Positions 1 through 10,412 of a DNA stretch of 64,000 nt are shown here, piece after piece (position 1 is the first letter of the stretch; the number at the start of each line of letters is the position of its first letter). Under the pieces are notes generated by a model that was not told where the DNA came from, made no database searches, and saw nothing but the letters and a program-made list of their open reading frames with translations. The DNA comes from Jaltomata sinuosa. Lineage: Eukaryota; Streptophyta; Magnoliopsida; Solanales; Solanaceae. Location of the stretch: contig QJPP01001732.1 of assembly GCA_003996215.1 (NCBI GenBank), positions 1 through 64,000 of the forward strand, given 5' to 3'. The translations under genes were made by a program, and so were the position numbers.

Positions 1-380
1 CCGTTAGATCGCTGTGATTCGTGCATGGAGATCTGTTGGTGACTACTTCAGACTGAGGGTGAGCTCTTGGCGATCGGAGCTTAGCTTTAGTTTATCTTTT
101 TCTTCATGTACTCTATTACCATTCAGAGACATCTGTATATATTTTTTTGTTTTATTTGCACTCCATGTATGTAGTTTGGGCTCTATACTATGATACCAGG
201 TCTTGGGGTTTGGTTTAGTTTCCGCATATGTATATATTTATAGTCCTTTTATCTGTTCTCTTCGTCTTGTTCTCTTATTTGTTAGATAGTAGCCCATTAC
301 TAACAGTTCTGGGCTACGAGGATTGGTTCACCTATCGGGGGTTGTAGGTGCCATCATGACCGAGAAATTGGGTCGTGACA
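1..380 (+). mobile_element. 3' end of a family-C LTR (element C2, body outside window)
   Basis: The stretch closely follows the last part of the C1 LTRs (about 8220-8662 and 25680-26063). It includes the 'gactgagggtgag' block and the terminal 'gggttgtaggtgccatcatgaccgag' region (here cited in short form), and it ends in GGTCGTGACA at 380, a normal LTR terminus (CA). Immediately after 380 the sequence switches to reverse-strand Athila RT, so the LTR end is a clean insertion junction. The rest of C2, or a solo LTR, lies left of the window. No coding capacity is seen. Confidence 0.85.
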
Positions 381-1578
381 GCATACCTTTAACCATTTTA
401 GGAGGAGGTAACTTGGCGATGACCTTGATTTTGGCATGATCTACTTCAATGCCCTTTCTAATATTTTGTGACCCAACACGATGCCTTTCTTCACCATAAA
501 GTGACACTTTTCCCAATTCAAAATCAAGTTCATCTCTTGACAATGCTTCAAAGCATTAGTTAAGTAATCCACACAATCATCAAAAGAATCTTCGACCACG
601 AAGAAGTTACCCATGAAAATTTCCATAGAATCTTCTACCATGTCCGAGAATATAGACATTATGCACCCTTAAAATGTAGCTGGGGCATTGCAAAGCCCAA
701 ATGGCATCCTCTTGAAGGTGAAGGTCCCATATAGGCAAGTGAATGTTGTCTTTTCTTGATCTTTCGGGGAAATAGAAATTTGATTATACCATGAATACTC
801 GTTAGGAAGCAATAGTAACCATACCTGGCTAACCAATCAAGCATTTGATCCATAAATGGAAGAGTAAAGTGGTCCTTTTCAGTTCATAAGTTTATCTTGC
901 AGTAGTCCATGCACACTCTCCATCCGATCACCAGTCGCAAGGCTATCAACTCATTATTATCATTTGGAAATACCATAATGCCATCTTTATTTGTACACAT
1001 TGTATCGGGCTCACCCAAGTACTATCCGATATAGGGAAGACAACCCCAACATCCAGCCATTTGATGATCTCCTTTTTTACCACCTCTTGCATAGGTGGAT
1101 TCAAATGTCTTTGATGTTCGATGGAAAAAGTGAAATCTTCTGGAAGGTTTATCTTATGGGTGCAAATACCCGGAGGAATGGCAATGATATCGACAATAGT
1201 CCAACCGATTGCCCAAATGTGCTTTCTTAGTATCGATAGCAAGGCTTCCACTTGCTCTTCTTCCAACTTAATAGAAATAATCACCAGTAATGTTTCATTT
1301 TCTACAAGGTAGCCATACCTCAAGTGCGAAGGTAGTGGATTGAGTTCCAACTTCGGAGGATCAATGATTGATGGTTTAGAGGGAAGAGTTTGGCCGTTCT
1401 TCAAGTCAAGGTCAAGCTTTTTTGGGGGATAGGAGTAGGACCCCAACCTCATCAAAGCGTTACACACTTCATCATAGTCTTCAATATCCTCTCCATCATA
1501 ATTTAAAAGGACGGTAGCCAAAGATTCTCCCAGAAATGCTACCTCGGATCTACTTTCCACTTTCATCGATGCTATCAA
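381..1578 (-). pseudogene. pol: Element G reverse transcriptase, N-terminal part, truncated
   Basis: The reverse-strand frame 1578-946 reads the acidic pre-RT linker and the RT N-terminus (HQRHLNPPMQEVVKKEIIKWLD, then VFPISDSTWVSPIQCV). It then breaks, continuing in other frames: IDQMLDWLARYGY near 850, and the palm region with MEIFMGNFFVVEDSF (659-441). At the catalytic box the usual FMDD is FMGN, so both catalytic aspartates are gone. After LNWEKCHFMVKKGIVLGHK the gene is cut at 381 by the family-C LTR. RNase H and integrase are outside the window or lost. Confidence 0.75.
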
Positions 1579-1667
1579 TTACGGATATGACTTGCAAGTC
1601 ACTGGGTTTCCTCATTGAATTGCACATATTGAAGGCCATTTCTTCCTCATTCACCCAAAACTTAAGT

Positions 1668-2149
1668 TCACCACACTTCACATCCACCAAGGTATGTCCG
1701 GTAGTCAAGAATGGACCCTAGTATGATGGGCACTTCAACATCAATCTCGCAATCTAGCATAAAAAAATCCATGGGGAAAATAAATCTGCCCACTTTCACC
1801 AATATGTCATACAAGATGCCCACCAGATGTTTAATAGACCGATCCTCCATAAGTAACCTCATTTTTGTGGGCCTAGGCACCCGAGTCCTAACTTTCTAAA
1901 GATAGCAAGAGGAATTAGGTTGATATTTCCCCCCAAATCACACAAGGACTTTGCGAACTTATACAACCCAATGGTGCAAGTTATAGTGAAAGCACCGGCG
2001 TCCTCCTGCTTGAGCACTAAAATTCTTGTCATGATTGCACTACATTGGTAAGACATTTCAGTCATCCCCACATCTATAGTCCTCTTCTTGGTGTGCATAT
2101 CCTTCATAAATTTAGCATACCTCGGAATTTGTGTTAGGGAATCCACCAA
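1668..2149 (-). pseudogene. Element G protease remnant
   Basis: This is an aspartic-protease region that would process the Gag-Pol polyprotein. The frame 2149-1859 carries IPRYAKFMKDM, typical just upstream of Athila proteases, then SLCDLGGNINLIPLAIFRKLGLG. The active-site Asp of the D-L-G triad is still there, but the usual small residue after it is Gly-Asn rather than Ala-Ser. The second half, with VEVPIILG (the flap/ILG motif), lies in a different frame (1880-1668), so a frameshift separates the two halves. Not functional as read. Confidence 0.65.
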
Positions 2150-2669
2150 TGGAACATTTTCCGAAGTTGCTTCAATAAGTCAAGGAACTTACTATATTGC
2201 GCTTCCTCCATCTTTTGCTTCAAACATTGTCCAAAAGGAGGGGGACATTTTGGAAATGACTTATAGACCTTGGGAACCTTATCCTCCTTGACTTCATCAA
2301 TATTGATGTTAGAGGTATCCTTTTTTCACAATGTTATCATCAACACATGGTTGACTCACTTTTTTCCCTTTTGACCTTGAAGCTTCTTCACTTGTATTTT
2401 CATCGACAACTTCCACTACATTACCAAGGTTTTTTCCACTTCGAGTAAAATAGCCAAGCATTGTCTATCATCCCTTGGTTTTGATGGTGTGTCGTTAATA
2501 ATAGTGCCCTTTAATTTCAGATTTGCATTTGGTCCCATTTGCAAATACATTTGATTCAAACAGTCTTCAAGATGTTTTTATTGAGGCTGAGTGGGAATCT
2601 ATGGTTTGATTAAATTCCAACATGTTATGCCTCATCTCAAGTACTCCCAATTTGGTTGATTCCACTTTT

Positions 2670-3758
2670 TTTTCAAAACTCCTTCATGCAAGTCTTCAAT
2701 TCTAGAACCCATGGACTCTTCTCTCTCCCGATTTCTCCAACCTTCATCACACTAATAGTTCCAACCTTGATCCCATGTCCATGTCGCCAAGATCCTTGAT
2801 TTTCTCCTTGGTAACTATCATGGGACCCCATACTTTGGTTCGAAATCAAGCAAGTTTCTTCATCATGGAGGAAATAAACCTCATCATCACTTTGCTCCGT
2901 ATTTCTACGTGTGCCAATGGCGTTCACACTCCTCATGTTTTCTCCCATAACATGCTTGGTGAGCATGTATAATCTCTCTATGTGTTATCCATTTTCTCAT
3001 CCCTTGCTACATCTTTCCTCCACATCTCCCTAGTCATATTAGCAGAGGTAGCATCCATTGCCACTTGGCTTCCCAAGTGTGCCAAGCTTGATTTTCTTTT
3101 GTCATTCTATCAAGAAAGGATCTAGACATAAAAAAAGTTTGATCCATTAATACACCACCAGCCAATATATTGGCAACAAATTTGTTGACCAAATTCAAAG
3201 ACCTATAGAAATGTTAGAGCAGTATCTCATCGGGAAGGCCAAACGTCGGGCATTGTTGCACGTTCTTCTTAAATCTCAATAATTCCTCATGAAGAAACTC
3301 ACTAGGAACTTGCCTAAAATTGGTGATTTCATCACACAATTGGAGAATCCAACAAGTAGGAAAGAACCGGTCAAGAAATACATCAAGAAACTCATTCCAG
3401 AGGTGATGGCCCCAATGGGGAGGTACTCGATCCATAATGTCACTTCCCCTGTTAGGGAGAAGGGAAATAATCTCAACCGAATTAACTCTTGGGTAATGTT
3501 GGTTATATTGAACGGTTGGCAAATCTCCACAATGTGCTTTATGTGGCGATTTGCATCTTCATGTGGAAGACCCACGAATAATCCCTTCATTTGAAAGAGA
3601 TGTAGCATAGTACTTGTAATGTGAAACACAATATTCCCAATCATTGGTGATAGGCGAATGTCGCTTGCTATAACATCATAACCCATCGGGTCATTAGCAT
3701 CCAAGTATTCTTTGACACTAGCATAATCTCTAGTGTTACTCATGTTTGCACCTATCAT
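2670..3758 (-). pseudogene. gag: Element G gag (capsid) remnant
   Basis: Gag forms the capsid that packages element RNA. The reverse-strand frames 3758-3276 and 3522-3214 overlap and together cover a gag N-terminus beginning near MSNTRDYASV, then the HITSTMLHLFQMKGLF and SLTGEVTLW regions, and a capsid-like part ending FKKNVQQCPTFGLPDEILL. Frame changes split it. A further frame at 2966-2673 (YFLHDEETCLISNQSMGS, then Gly/Trp/Gln-rich) resembles the C-terminal tail of the same Athila-type Gag. A zinc knuckle is not evident. The first ATG at 3764 lies inside the F LTR terminus and is accidental; the family start is more likely the Met of MSNTRDYASV. Confidence 0.7.
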
Positions 3759-4074
3759 TATCATGACCTAAACTGCCGCGAGTGGCACCCACACTAAACC
3801 CTCGGTGGGAGAACCAAATACCAAGCCAACTCTTAAACAAAACTAAGAAGCTAAAAACCAGTTTGCATTAATTAAGCAAAAATTCATATCTAAAAGTAAA
3901 TAACAAAATCCCTGCAGAAATAATCCCCTAGAACCTGAAAGTCATGTACCAAAACTCTAAAAACATGTCTAGAATACGGGGATGCAACCCCAAAATAAAA
4001 GAAATTCAAGTCTGAATAATGGACTAGAACAAGTAGATAAATCCATGGTAGCTCAAAAGAAGCAGGTCACCCTT
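3759..4074 (-). repeat. F 3' LTR, piece 1 (3' terminal part)
   Basis: The reverse complement matches the end of the E1 LTR. It includes the 'gtgggtgccactcgcgg' block (3775-3795) and the 'ccccgcattctagac' and 'ctttcaggttctaggg' blocks (3938-3995), ending TCATGATA at 3759. The piece stops at CCCTT (4070-4074), the left copy of the target duplication created by element A; the match resumes at 29391 after the right CCCTT copy. Confidence 0.82.
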
Positions 4075-5916
4075 TTTCATGCCCCGAGCCTACACCCTGG
4101 ACATAACCGGCACTCGGAACCATGAGTGGCCCGAGAGAACCACTTGGCCTGGCATACAATTAATAAGCTGAACTTTTAATGAAACAAATTTTAGAAGCCG
4201 GAAAATATGGGCTAATCTTTGAAAAAAAAGATGAAATAAGATAATATAAACTATTATTAACTGAAATAACAAAATGTTTAAAAACTAGTTACAACTAACT
4301 TGACTTGACTATGTCTATGAAGCCTCTACTATTTTATAAATACGTCAATGTTTAGGTAACAAAAGAAACTGGAGACTGGGATACTTATAAGTCCTCAGAA
4401 GAATGAGAACTCCCTCAAGCTGATGCCATAGCCTACTGAAGAGTCTATACACAAACCTGCATACCTGAAAGCTGGCACTACATCATCCAATGATGTAGAG
4501 CAAAAAAAGAGCGTCAATACTTTGAATGTATTGGTACTTAATAGCGGAATGAAAACTGAAGCTGACTAAACTTTTGAATTAAATCATAACATATGACATG
4601 AGTACCGAGATATGGGATAAAAGACATACTGACCTTTTCTTGCAAAACTGTCGGGACAAAAGTATTACAATGAATTAGTTATTTAAAAACATTGAAAACA
4701 CGTAACAACTTAAATAGTAAACTTTGTGAAATGTAAGCCCGACGACAATTTATTACAATATTGTAATACAATAACTTTAATCCAATTCGTCAAACTAAAT
4801 CTGAGACTAGAAAACAAATGACTGAAGTCTGAACAAAACTTGAAAACAATGCTTCATAAAAACTCTCTTTATACTGGTGGCCTCGGCCAATCATATATTT
4901 TCTCAAAATAAGTAAGTTTTCCTTTGGGGAGTTTCTTTCAACTGACATAAACCATGTGAGCATCATGAAGTACAACGTCTTATCCACATTGCCAGAACCC
5001 AACGACTTACCCTCATTGATAGAGCCATAATATACCTTGCTGGGGTATAATATGAAACATAATCTGGGGATCCCAAAGCTGTGCCCAAAGGCTATAAATA
5101 ATAGAGGAGTTCCCCTATTTGCGGACGATCCTATCCTATGGTGGCAACATAGTTTTGGGGCATGTGTTGTCTAAACCCATACCCATCTTGGTGCTAAATA
5201 GTCCTCCGAAAACATATATATCAGATGCTCAAAACGTAAGGCTTAAAAAAGCTCTTTAAAAATCATGCTTGTATCTAAAATATCGTATCAAAAAAGATAT
5301 CTTTCTTGCGAGCCTTGGCTCTAAATCATCCTAACTTGCTTAAACTTTTCAAGATATGATAAATTCTTTCACTTTTCAAGTCATGGCATAATATATAAGG
5401 GTTTTTATAAACTTTTCATAAATAACTACCTTTGAATATACTTTATAACAAGACTATGGTTAAACCCATTGAAGCATGAAATCAACTTTCAATACAAATC
5501 CCCAAGTCATAAATTTTAAGTGAAGACTAACTCTTGTTTATGAAAATGAAGTGTAAGTTCAAGAACGACCTTAACTCGGGGAATAATTCACAATACTTAA
5601 AGTATATAGAAGAAAGTTATACAAAACTCAAGAACAACACTTAGAATATTTGGATCTTAAAATAACCCTAACTTGAAATCATGACTCAACATGGAAATTT
5701 TGACTCACTTATGGGGATGAACAGGTTTCCCCATGAAAGGTATTGCTCTTACGCACCTTGGTTTTGGAGTTTGAGAAAGAAAGCTTGAAGAAAACCTTAA
5801 ACTTCGAGTCTCTTGTTCCTTAGGGTTCTTGGGAGTTTTGAGAAGAAAAGAGCACACTTCCTTGATGAATATGTAGAGGTAAATGATATAGAAATGGTTT
5901 AGGTTAATAAAAAAGG

Positions 5917-5928
5917 GGTTTTATAAAA
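5917..5928 (-). promoter_or_regulatory. Predicted TATA box of the A LTR
   Basis: The top strand reads GGGGTTTTATAAAAAGGG, so the reverse strand carries TTTTATAAAA. It sits just downstream (reverse strand) of the GGCGCC-type palindrome cluster and upstream of a pyrimidine-rich leader. The same arrangement is repeated at about 26725-26732 and 28860-28868. The prediction is by motif and position only. Confidence 0.45.
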
Positions 5929-5989
5929 AGGGAAAGGACCAAAACTCCCTTGGAAATACGTTAAAGCTGAAAAATTATTTCTTTGGACA

Positions 5990-6090
5990 AGGTCGGGAGT
6001 GGGGCACCAGTCAATGCACCAGCTTCATCATTCTGATGTTTTAGGTCTGGCGCGGGGCGCCAGTCAATGCGCCAGACTGATAGATGCTCG
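5990..6090 (-). repeat. GGCGCC-type near-palindrome cluster in the A LTR
   Basis: Two related units lie here: GGGGCACCAGTCAATGCACC near 6002-6021, and CTGGCGCGGGGCGCCAG followed by TCAATGCGCCAGAC near 6049-6083. The second is close to self-complementary. Equivalent clusters are at about 26805-26885 and 28940-29020 in the other two A LTR copies, with base differences inside the units. The cluster lies about 70-170 bp upstream of the predicted TATA box on the reverse strand. Confidence 0.7.
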
Positions 6091-6180
6091 ATAAAATGCC
6101 TATAGATTTTTACTTTGAACTCAGCTTGCTAAGTGGTTGGTGGCGTTGGAAAGAAGACTCAAAGACCTTTAATTTTGGAA

Positions 6181-6517
6181 AGAAGACTTAGCCACAGTTT
6201 ACTATTTCATCTCTAGTCCATATATAATCAGCCTAACATACTCCTACTCCTCATAATTTATCAACTTAAGCTCTTCCACATGCCACATCAAGCCTACTAG
6301 ATCCACTTCCACAACTTTTGCATTACCACCCCCAAACAAACATTCTTTCTACCTTGGTGATCATTCATAATTCAAACTTATAATCTAACACTCATCTTAG
6401 AGGGCCGCGCAACTTCTCACATACTATAATGACTTACAGATACCAGATGAGAATCAAGAAAAACTAGTCCTTGGTGATCATTCATAATTCAAACTTAGAA
6501 TCTAACACTCATCTTAG
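6181..6517 (-). repeat. Fragment of A internal (3' untranslated) sequence
   Basis: This matches 28110-28400 in the other A segment (the 'actatttcatctctagtcca' block onward), joined directly to the LTR with about 1.1 kb missing in between. A 47-bp block (about 6471-6517) repeats 6350-6396. No coding capacity. It ends abruptly at 6517, where the C1 LTR begins in mid-sequence, so this is a deletion junction and not an insertion site. Confidence 0.65.
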
Positions 6518-8662
6518 GACTTGGACATCTTCGTTCTAGCAGCTTGTCATCGGACGACAGGTAGGTTACGGTTTAACTCTTTTAGACTTCATATATATAA
6601 GATATAACTATAATAATTAGCATCCTTGGGTTGGGTTTATTAGCTTGGTACCCCAGACCTTGTTCACTTCTTCATGTCCGTCTTATTTTTGCTTCATTGA
6701 TTGTAGTATTTATGGTAGTTGATATTATCACTCTTGTGGTCCTGTGTGCCTTGTTTTTGACTCTTGACCGTAGATAGTGGGTTATTTGGGAATGTCCACG
6801 AGTCCTAGACATCAATACTATTATTATAGAGCTGGTTATGTTTGCTGTAGAGCGATTGAAGCCTGTGCAGGGCCGATAGGTTGATTGTGAGCCATTGGGC
6901 TACTGCTTGTGTTTGAGCATGCCATTATCATGCATATAAAGAGGTCATTCACATGTTTTACTAGAGTTTTGGCTTCGGTCCTACTATTGTTGGTTTTCTA
7001 AACCATGCATGGCCTCGAGGGCCCATTTTCGGTAAGAAATAGTTAGAAAAGAGTTTAAAATTGTTTCTATTGATATTCTTGGGGTAAAAGGAGTTAAAAA
7101 GATGATTTTATTATAGTTTTTCCTATTAATACTAGACTCGGTCGGACCGAGCAACAAATTAGTTTACTACTATTTTAGACCCGGTTTTGTCTAGGCACTC
7201 TTGTTGAGATTTTTGAGACTTGATTCACAGATTTAGACTCGGGTAGAACCATGAGAGTGCATTTTTGAGGTATGGTGACTTATTTGGATCTGGCTACACT
7301 CCGGACAGTTATTTTGAGATTATGAGATTTAGTATGTGGTCTACGAGTAGACCTCCATAAACCTTGCTGATCAGAACCAGGGGCTACATGCTGTGAGTGC
7401 AGGAGGAGGGGTGTATGGTGGAGTTGAGGTACTCGGTGGAATCCCTTCCATGGATCCTGCCTCTCTTGGGCCTTTTAGGTACAGAAGAGGGGTAACATAT
7501 GACACTACTATCACTTGGTTTTACCATATCATATCACATCATGCATATTGTGTTCAGATCCGCCCTTGTTTGCTATTTGCTCAGTGTATGCTCTGGTAGT
7601 ATGGGATGCCAAAGGCTTTGTTTGCACTTGTATGTGTTCCTCAGGTGTATGGGTGCTCATGGGACTGTAGGTAGACTTTTATTTATGGTTATTTTATCAC
7701 GATACTGATCTTGATTATGGTTTCATTCGATGATTGGAAACTGAGAGTTGTATTATATTCATTTGGTTCACCTGACAGTTATACTTGGGTCATTGGCTGT
7801 TTATTTCTTGTTTATGAATGGTATTACTAGTATGACTTAGTTTTTATTCTTGTTTTCAAGCATGTTATCGTTACTTTTCCTTTCATCCTTACATTTTTAT
7901 TTGAGGTTAACGGTATACCGCCTTCTTCTTTAAATCTCTTTATATATATTATTATTGCATGGACCCCAGGTGCATTTCTTTCCTTCCTACCTTCACCTGT
8001 GTCTATGAGATATGTATTTCTGTTAACTATCCTAGCATAATTGTTTTCACCTTGTATCCTTTCTATGCTAGATTTCATATTCTTGTTCGTTGTTTCTGTG
8101 ACTATTGGTTCATTTTCTGCTACATTATTGCTTTTATATCTTATATGCGCCCAGTCGACCTATGATACCTATTGGGTACCAGTTTCTTTGCAATTGGTTC
8201 TCATACTATATTTTTGAATTTTTTGGTGTAGATCCGAGTGTGAATTCTAGCCGCTAACCGCACTGCCTTGTGCGAGGTGTTTTTGGACTATCTGAGACTG
8301 AGGGTGAGTTCTTGGCGACCGAGGCATATCTTTTAGTTCATCTACTGTATTATGTACCCCTTTATCATTCAGAGACATATGTATATCTCCTTTTTGGATC
8401 CTTTGTACTGTGTTGATGTAGGCTTGACTCTTATACTATGATACCAGGTTTTGAGGTTTTGTTTAGCTTCCATATATGTATATATATATATATTCCTATT
8501 TTCCCTTTTCTTTACTTATTTTTCCTTGCTTCCGCATATTTATTCTATTCTTCTGATTGGTTGTATGATAGCAGCCTATTACCAACCATTCCGGGCTAAG
8601 GGAATTGGTTTGCCTACTGGGGGTTGTAGGTGCTATCATGACCGAGAAATTGGGTCATGATA
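6518..8662 (+). repeat. C1 left LTR (5'-truncated)
   Basis: It matches 23999-26063 of the right LTR, starting at the GGACTTGGACATC block, and ends TCATGATA at 8662 (expected TGACA). A short TA run lies at about 8476-8491. The U3 part (equivalent of 22848-23998), including the promoter, is absent. It contains no gene; short open frames here are chance. Confidence 0.85.
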
Positions 8663-8664
8663 GC

Positions 8665-8681
8665 TTTGTATCAGAGCCTAG
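8665..8681 (+). other. C1 primer binding site
   Basis: TTGTATCAGAGCCTAGG begins three to four bases after the LTR end. It matches the usual initiator tRNA-Met complementary site (TGGTATCAGAGC) apart from a changed second position. A tRNA primer would start minus-strand synthesis here. Confidence 0.7.
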
Positions 8682-8882
8682 GTTCACCGGTGTCATCGGT
8701 ATAAGAGCCAATGTTTAGTAGAGTCCTACAGATTGGCGCAAAGATGTTCATACTCAATCTTCAAGAGGCTACAGCCTATAGTGGCATCTTAAGAAATATA
8801 ACTCTCTTATTTCTTCTGTATTATGAGTCTTATCCTTGATGGTTTCCTAAAATCTCACTTATTCTAGTTTATTCTTCCGTAG

Positions 8883-10300
8883 ATGGTTTGTATGAGGGCG
8901 TCAACATTAGGCAAGGGCGTGAATTCCACTCCAACACCTCTAACTCTAACTAGGGGTTGGGGAGTTCGCAGAGGTAGGGGTCAAGGACGTGCCTTAGAAG
9001 TGGCACCAGTTAGAGCTCCTAGGGTCGAGGTTGAGCCCGAGTATGAGCCCGAAATTATTCCAGATAAGTAGCATGTGGACAAGGGGACAACCCAGGTACC
9101 ACCAACTCTAGTACCAGCTTCACCACCAGCATCAGGACCAACTTAGTCTTCAGGTATTTAAGGTTTACTTCTACAGTTATTGGGTATGATCGGGGATACG
9201 ACTGCTGAGGTAGCACATATATCTGCTCAGGGGAAAGCCCTAGGTGCACAAAGTTCAGGAGCGCAACTTGCTACTGTGGCTCCCCGTGCTGATGTTCTTC
9301 TGGTTCCATTTGTCGCACAGCCTCTTTGCTCCTCGCCCAGCTATGATAGAGACAGAGCAGAATGCATTGGGCAAATTTATGATATTAGCACCAGCCATAT
9401 TAGTGGGTACTCTTGGTTAGGATCCGCATGACTTTATCACTACTTGTGAGGAGATGCTACATCATTTGGGTTTACTGGAGAATCATAGTGTTGGATACAC
9501 TACTTATCAGTTGGAAGGCCCAACTAAGTTGTAGTGGAGGGCCCATATTGCTTGCAGACCATCTTTGTATCCCCCGTTGTCTTGGTCAGAGTTCTATGAG
9601 GCCTTTTGGCCAAGTTTCTACCCCAGAGTAACTCTGATCGTTGCAAAGAGCAGTTTACCAGACTTATGCAGGATTTTATGACCGTAACAGAGTACGAGAC
9701 TCGCTTATACCAGCTTGCTCCATTTGGGGCTATGATCATACCTACAGTGCCTGATAGAGTCTGTAGGTTTGTTTGGGGGTTTTGGACAGAGCTTAGATAG
9801 CCAACCGAGATATTAGTTGCCGGTGGTCGATTATTTTAGGCTATTGTAGATTATGCTCGTACCATAGATGATTTGTACCATCATGACCCCCGGGCTAAGG
9901 ATAAAAGGCCCCATCACCAGGGAAGTTATAGTGGTTCCTGCCACAGTGGTAAAGGTTTAGGCTAGTGGTGCCGAGGTTATCAGCCACAATAGGACCAGGG
10001 TCAGTCTAGTCGACCAGTTCAGGATTATCTTCAGGCTTCTAACAGTTCCCAATTAGAGCAAGGATAGAGTAGCCAGTAGGGTTATAGTGGTCAGACTCAG
10101 CGGGGTTCAGTTTCTAGGGCATCAGGTCATGGTGGCTACACGGGTTCAGTTAGTTCGTCTCGATAGTATAGGCCGTCAGGGGCTTGCTATGAGTGTGGAG
10201 TTATAGGGCACTTTGCTACAGATTTCCCCTAGTGGAGTATAGTTTAGCTAGCCGCTCAGCCTATCCATTCAGTTCAGCCACTTGCTAGAGGGGGTGGTGG
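8883..10300 (+). pseudogene. gag: C1 gag (capsid/nucleocapsid), degenerate
   Basis: The frame opens at the ATG at 8883 with an arginine/glycine-rich N-terminus (GWGVRRGRGQGR). Parts of a capsid follow: DPHDFITTCEEMLHHLGL around 9421-9474, preceded by an in-frame TAG where the family has Gln. Then comes a Gln/Ser/Gly-rich linker with several TAG stops (10025-10110). A zinc knuckle at about 10180-10229 reads CYECGVIGHFATDF: the first two Cys and the His remain but the last Cys is Phe. The product would have bound and packaged RNA; as read it is dead. Confidence 0.7.
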
Positions 10301-10412
10301 TCAGGCTAGAGGTGGTGCCTAGTGTGGTAGGACAGGTGGTAGGGATGGAAGTTGGTCAAGAGGTGGTCATTGTTAGTTTTATGCAGTCTCTGGGAGACAG
10401 AAGGTAGAGACC

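Larger units (their letters stand above)
381..3758 (-). mobile_element. Element G: truncated Athila-type Ty3/gypsy retrotransposon
   Basis: On the reverse strand this runs gag (3758 to about 2670), protease (2149 to 1668) and RT (1578 to 381). It is cut at its 5' side by the 3' LTR terminus of element F (3759) and inside the RT by the family-C LTR ending at 380. No LTR of its own is in the window. The protein style (pre-RT linker with PPKLELNPLP, protease of the CDLG type) is that of the Athila lineage, which has no chromodomain. It was the host sequence for both neighbouring insertions and is therefore among the oldest layers here. Stops and frameshifts break all genes. Confidence 0.8.
4075..6180 (-). 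repeat. Element A LTR, left copy (lacks its first ~270 bp)
   Basis: The reverse-strand LTR runs from about 6180 down to 4075. From 5259 to about 6170 it matches 26064-26985 almost base for base (for example the shared 'atatcgtatca...gcgagcc' block and the GGCGCC motif cluster), which defines the family. The final part of the top strand that carries the TGTAACACC start (26985-27254 in the middle copy) is missing here. The left end at 4075 abuts the CCCTT target duplication. Confidence 0.75.

Noticed and set aside
9180..9431. 83-residue open frame considered as a separate small protein
   Set aside because: It lies within the degenerate C1 gag and only reflects a frame change between stops.
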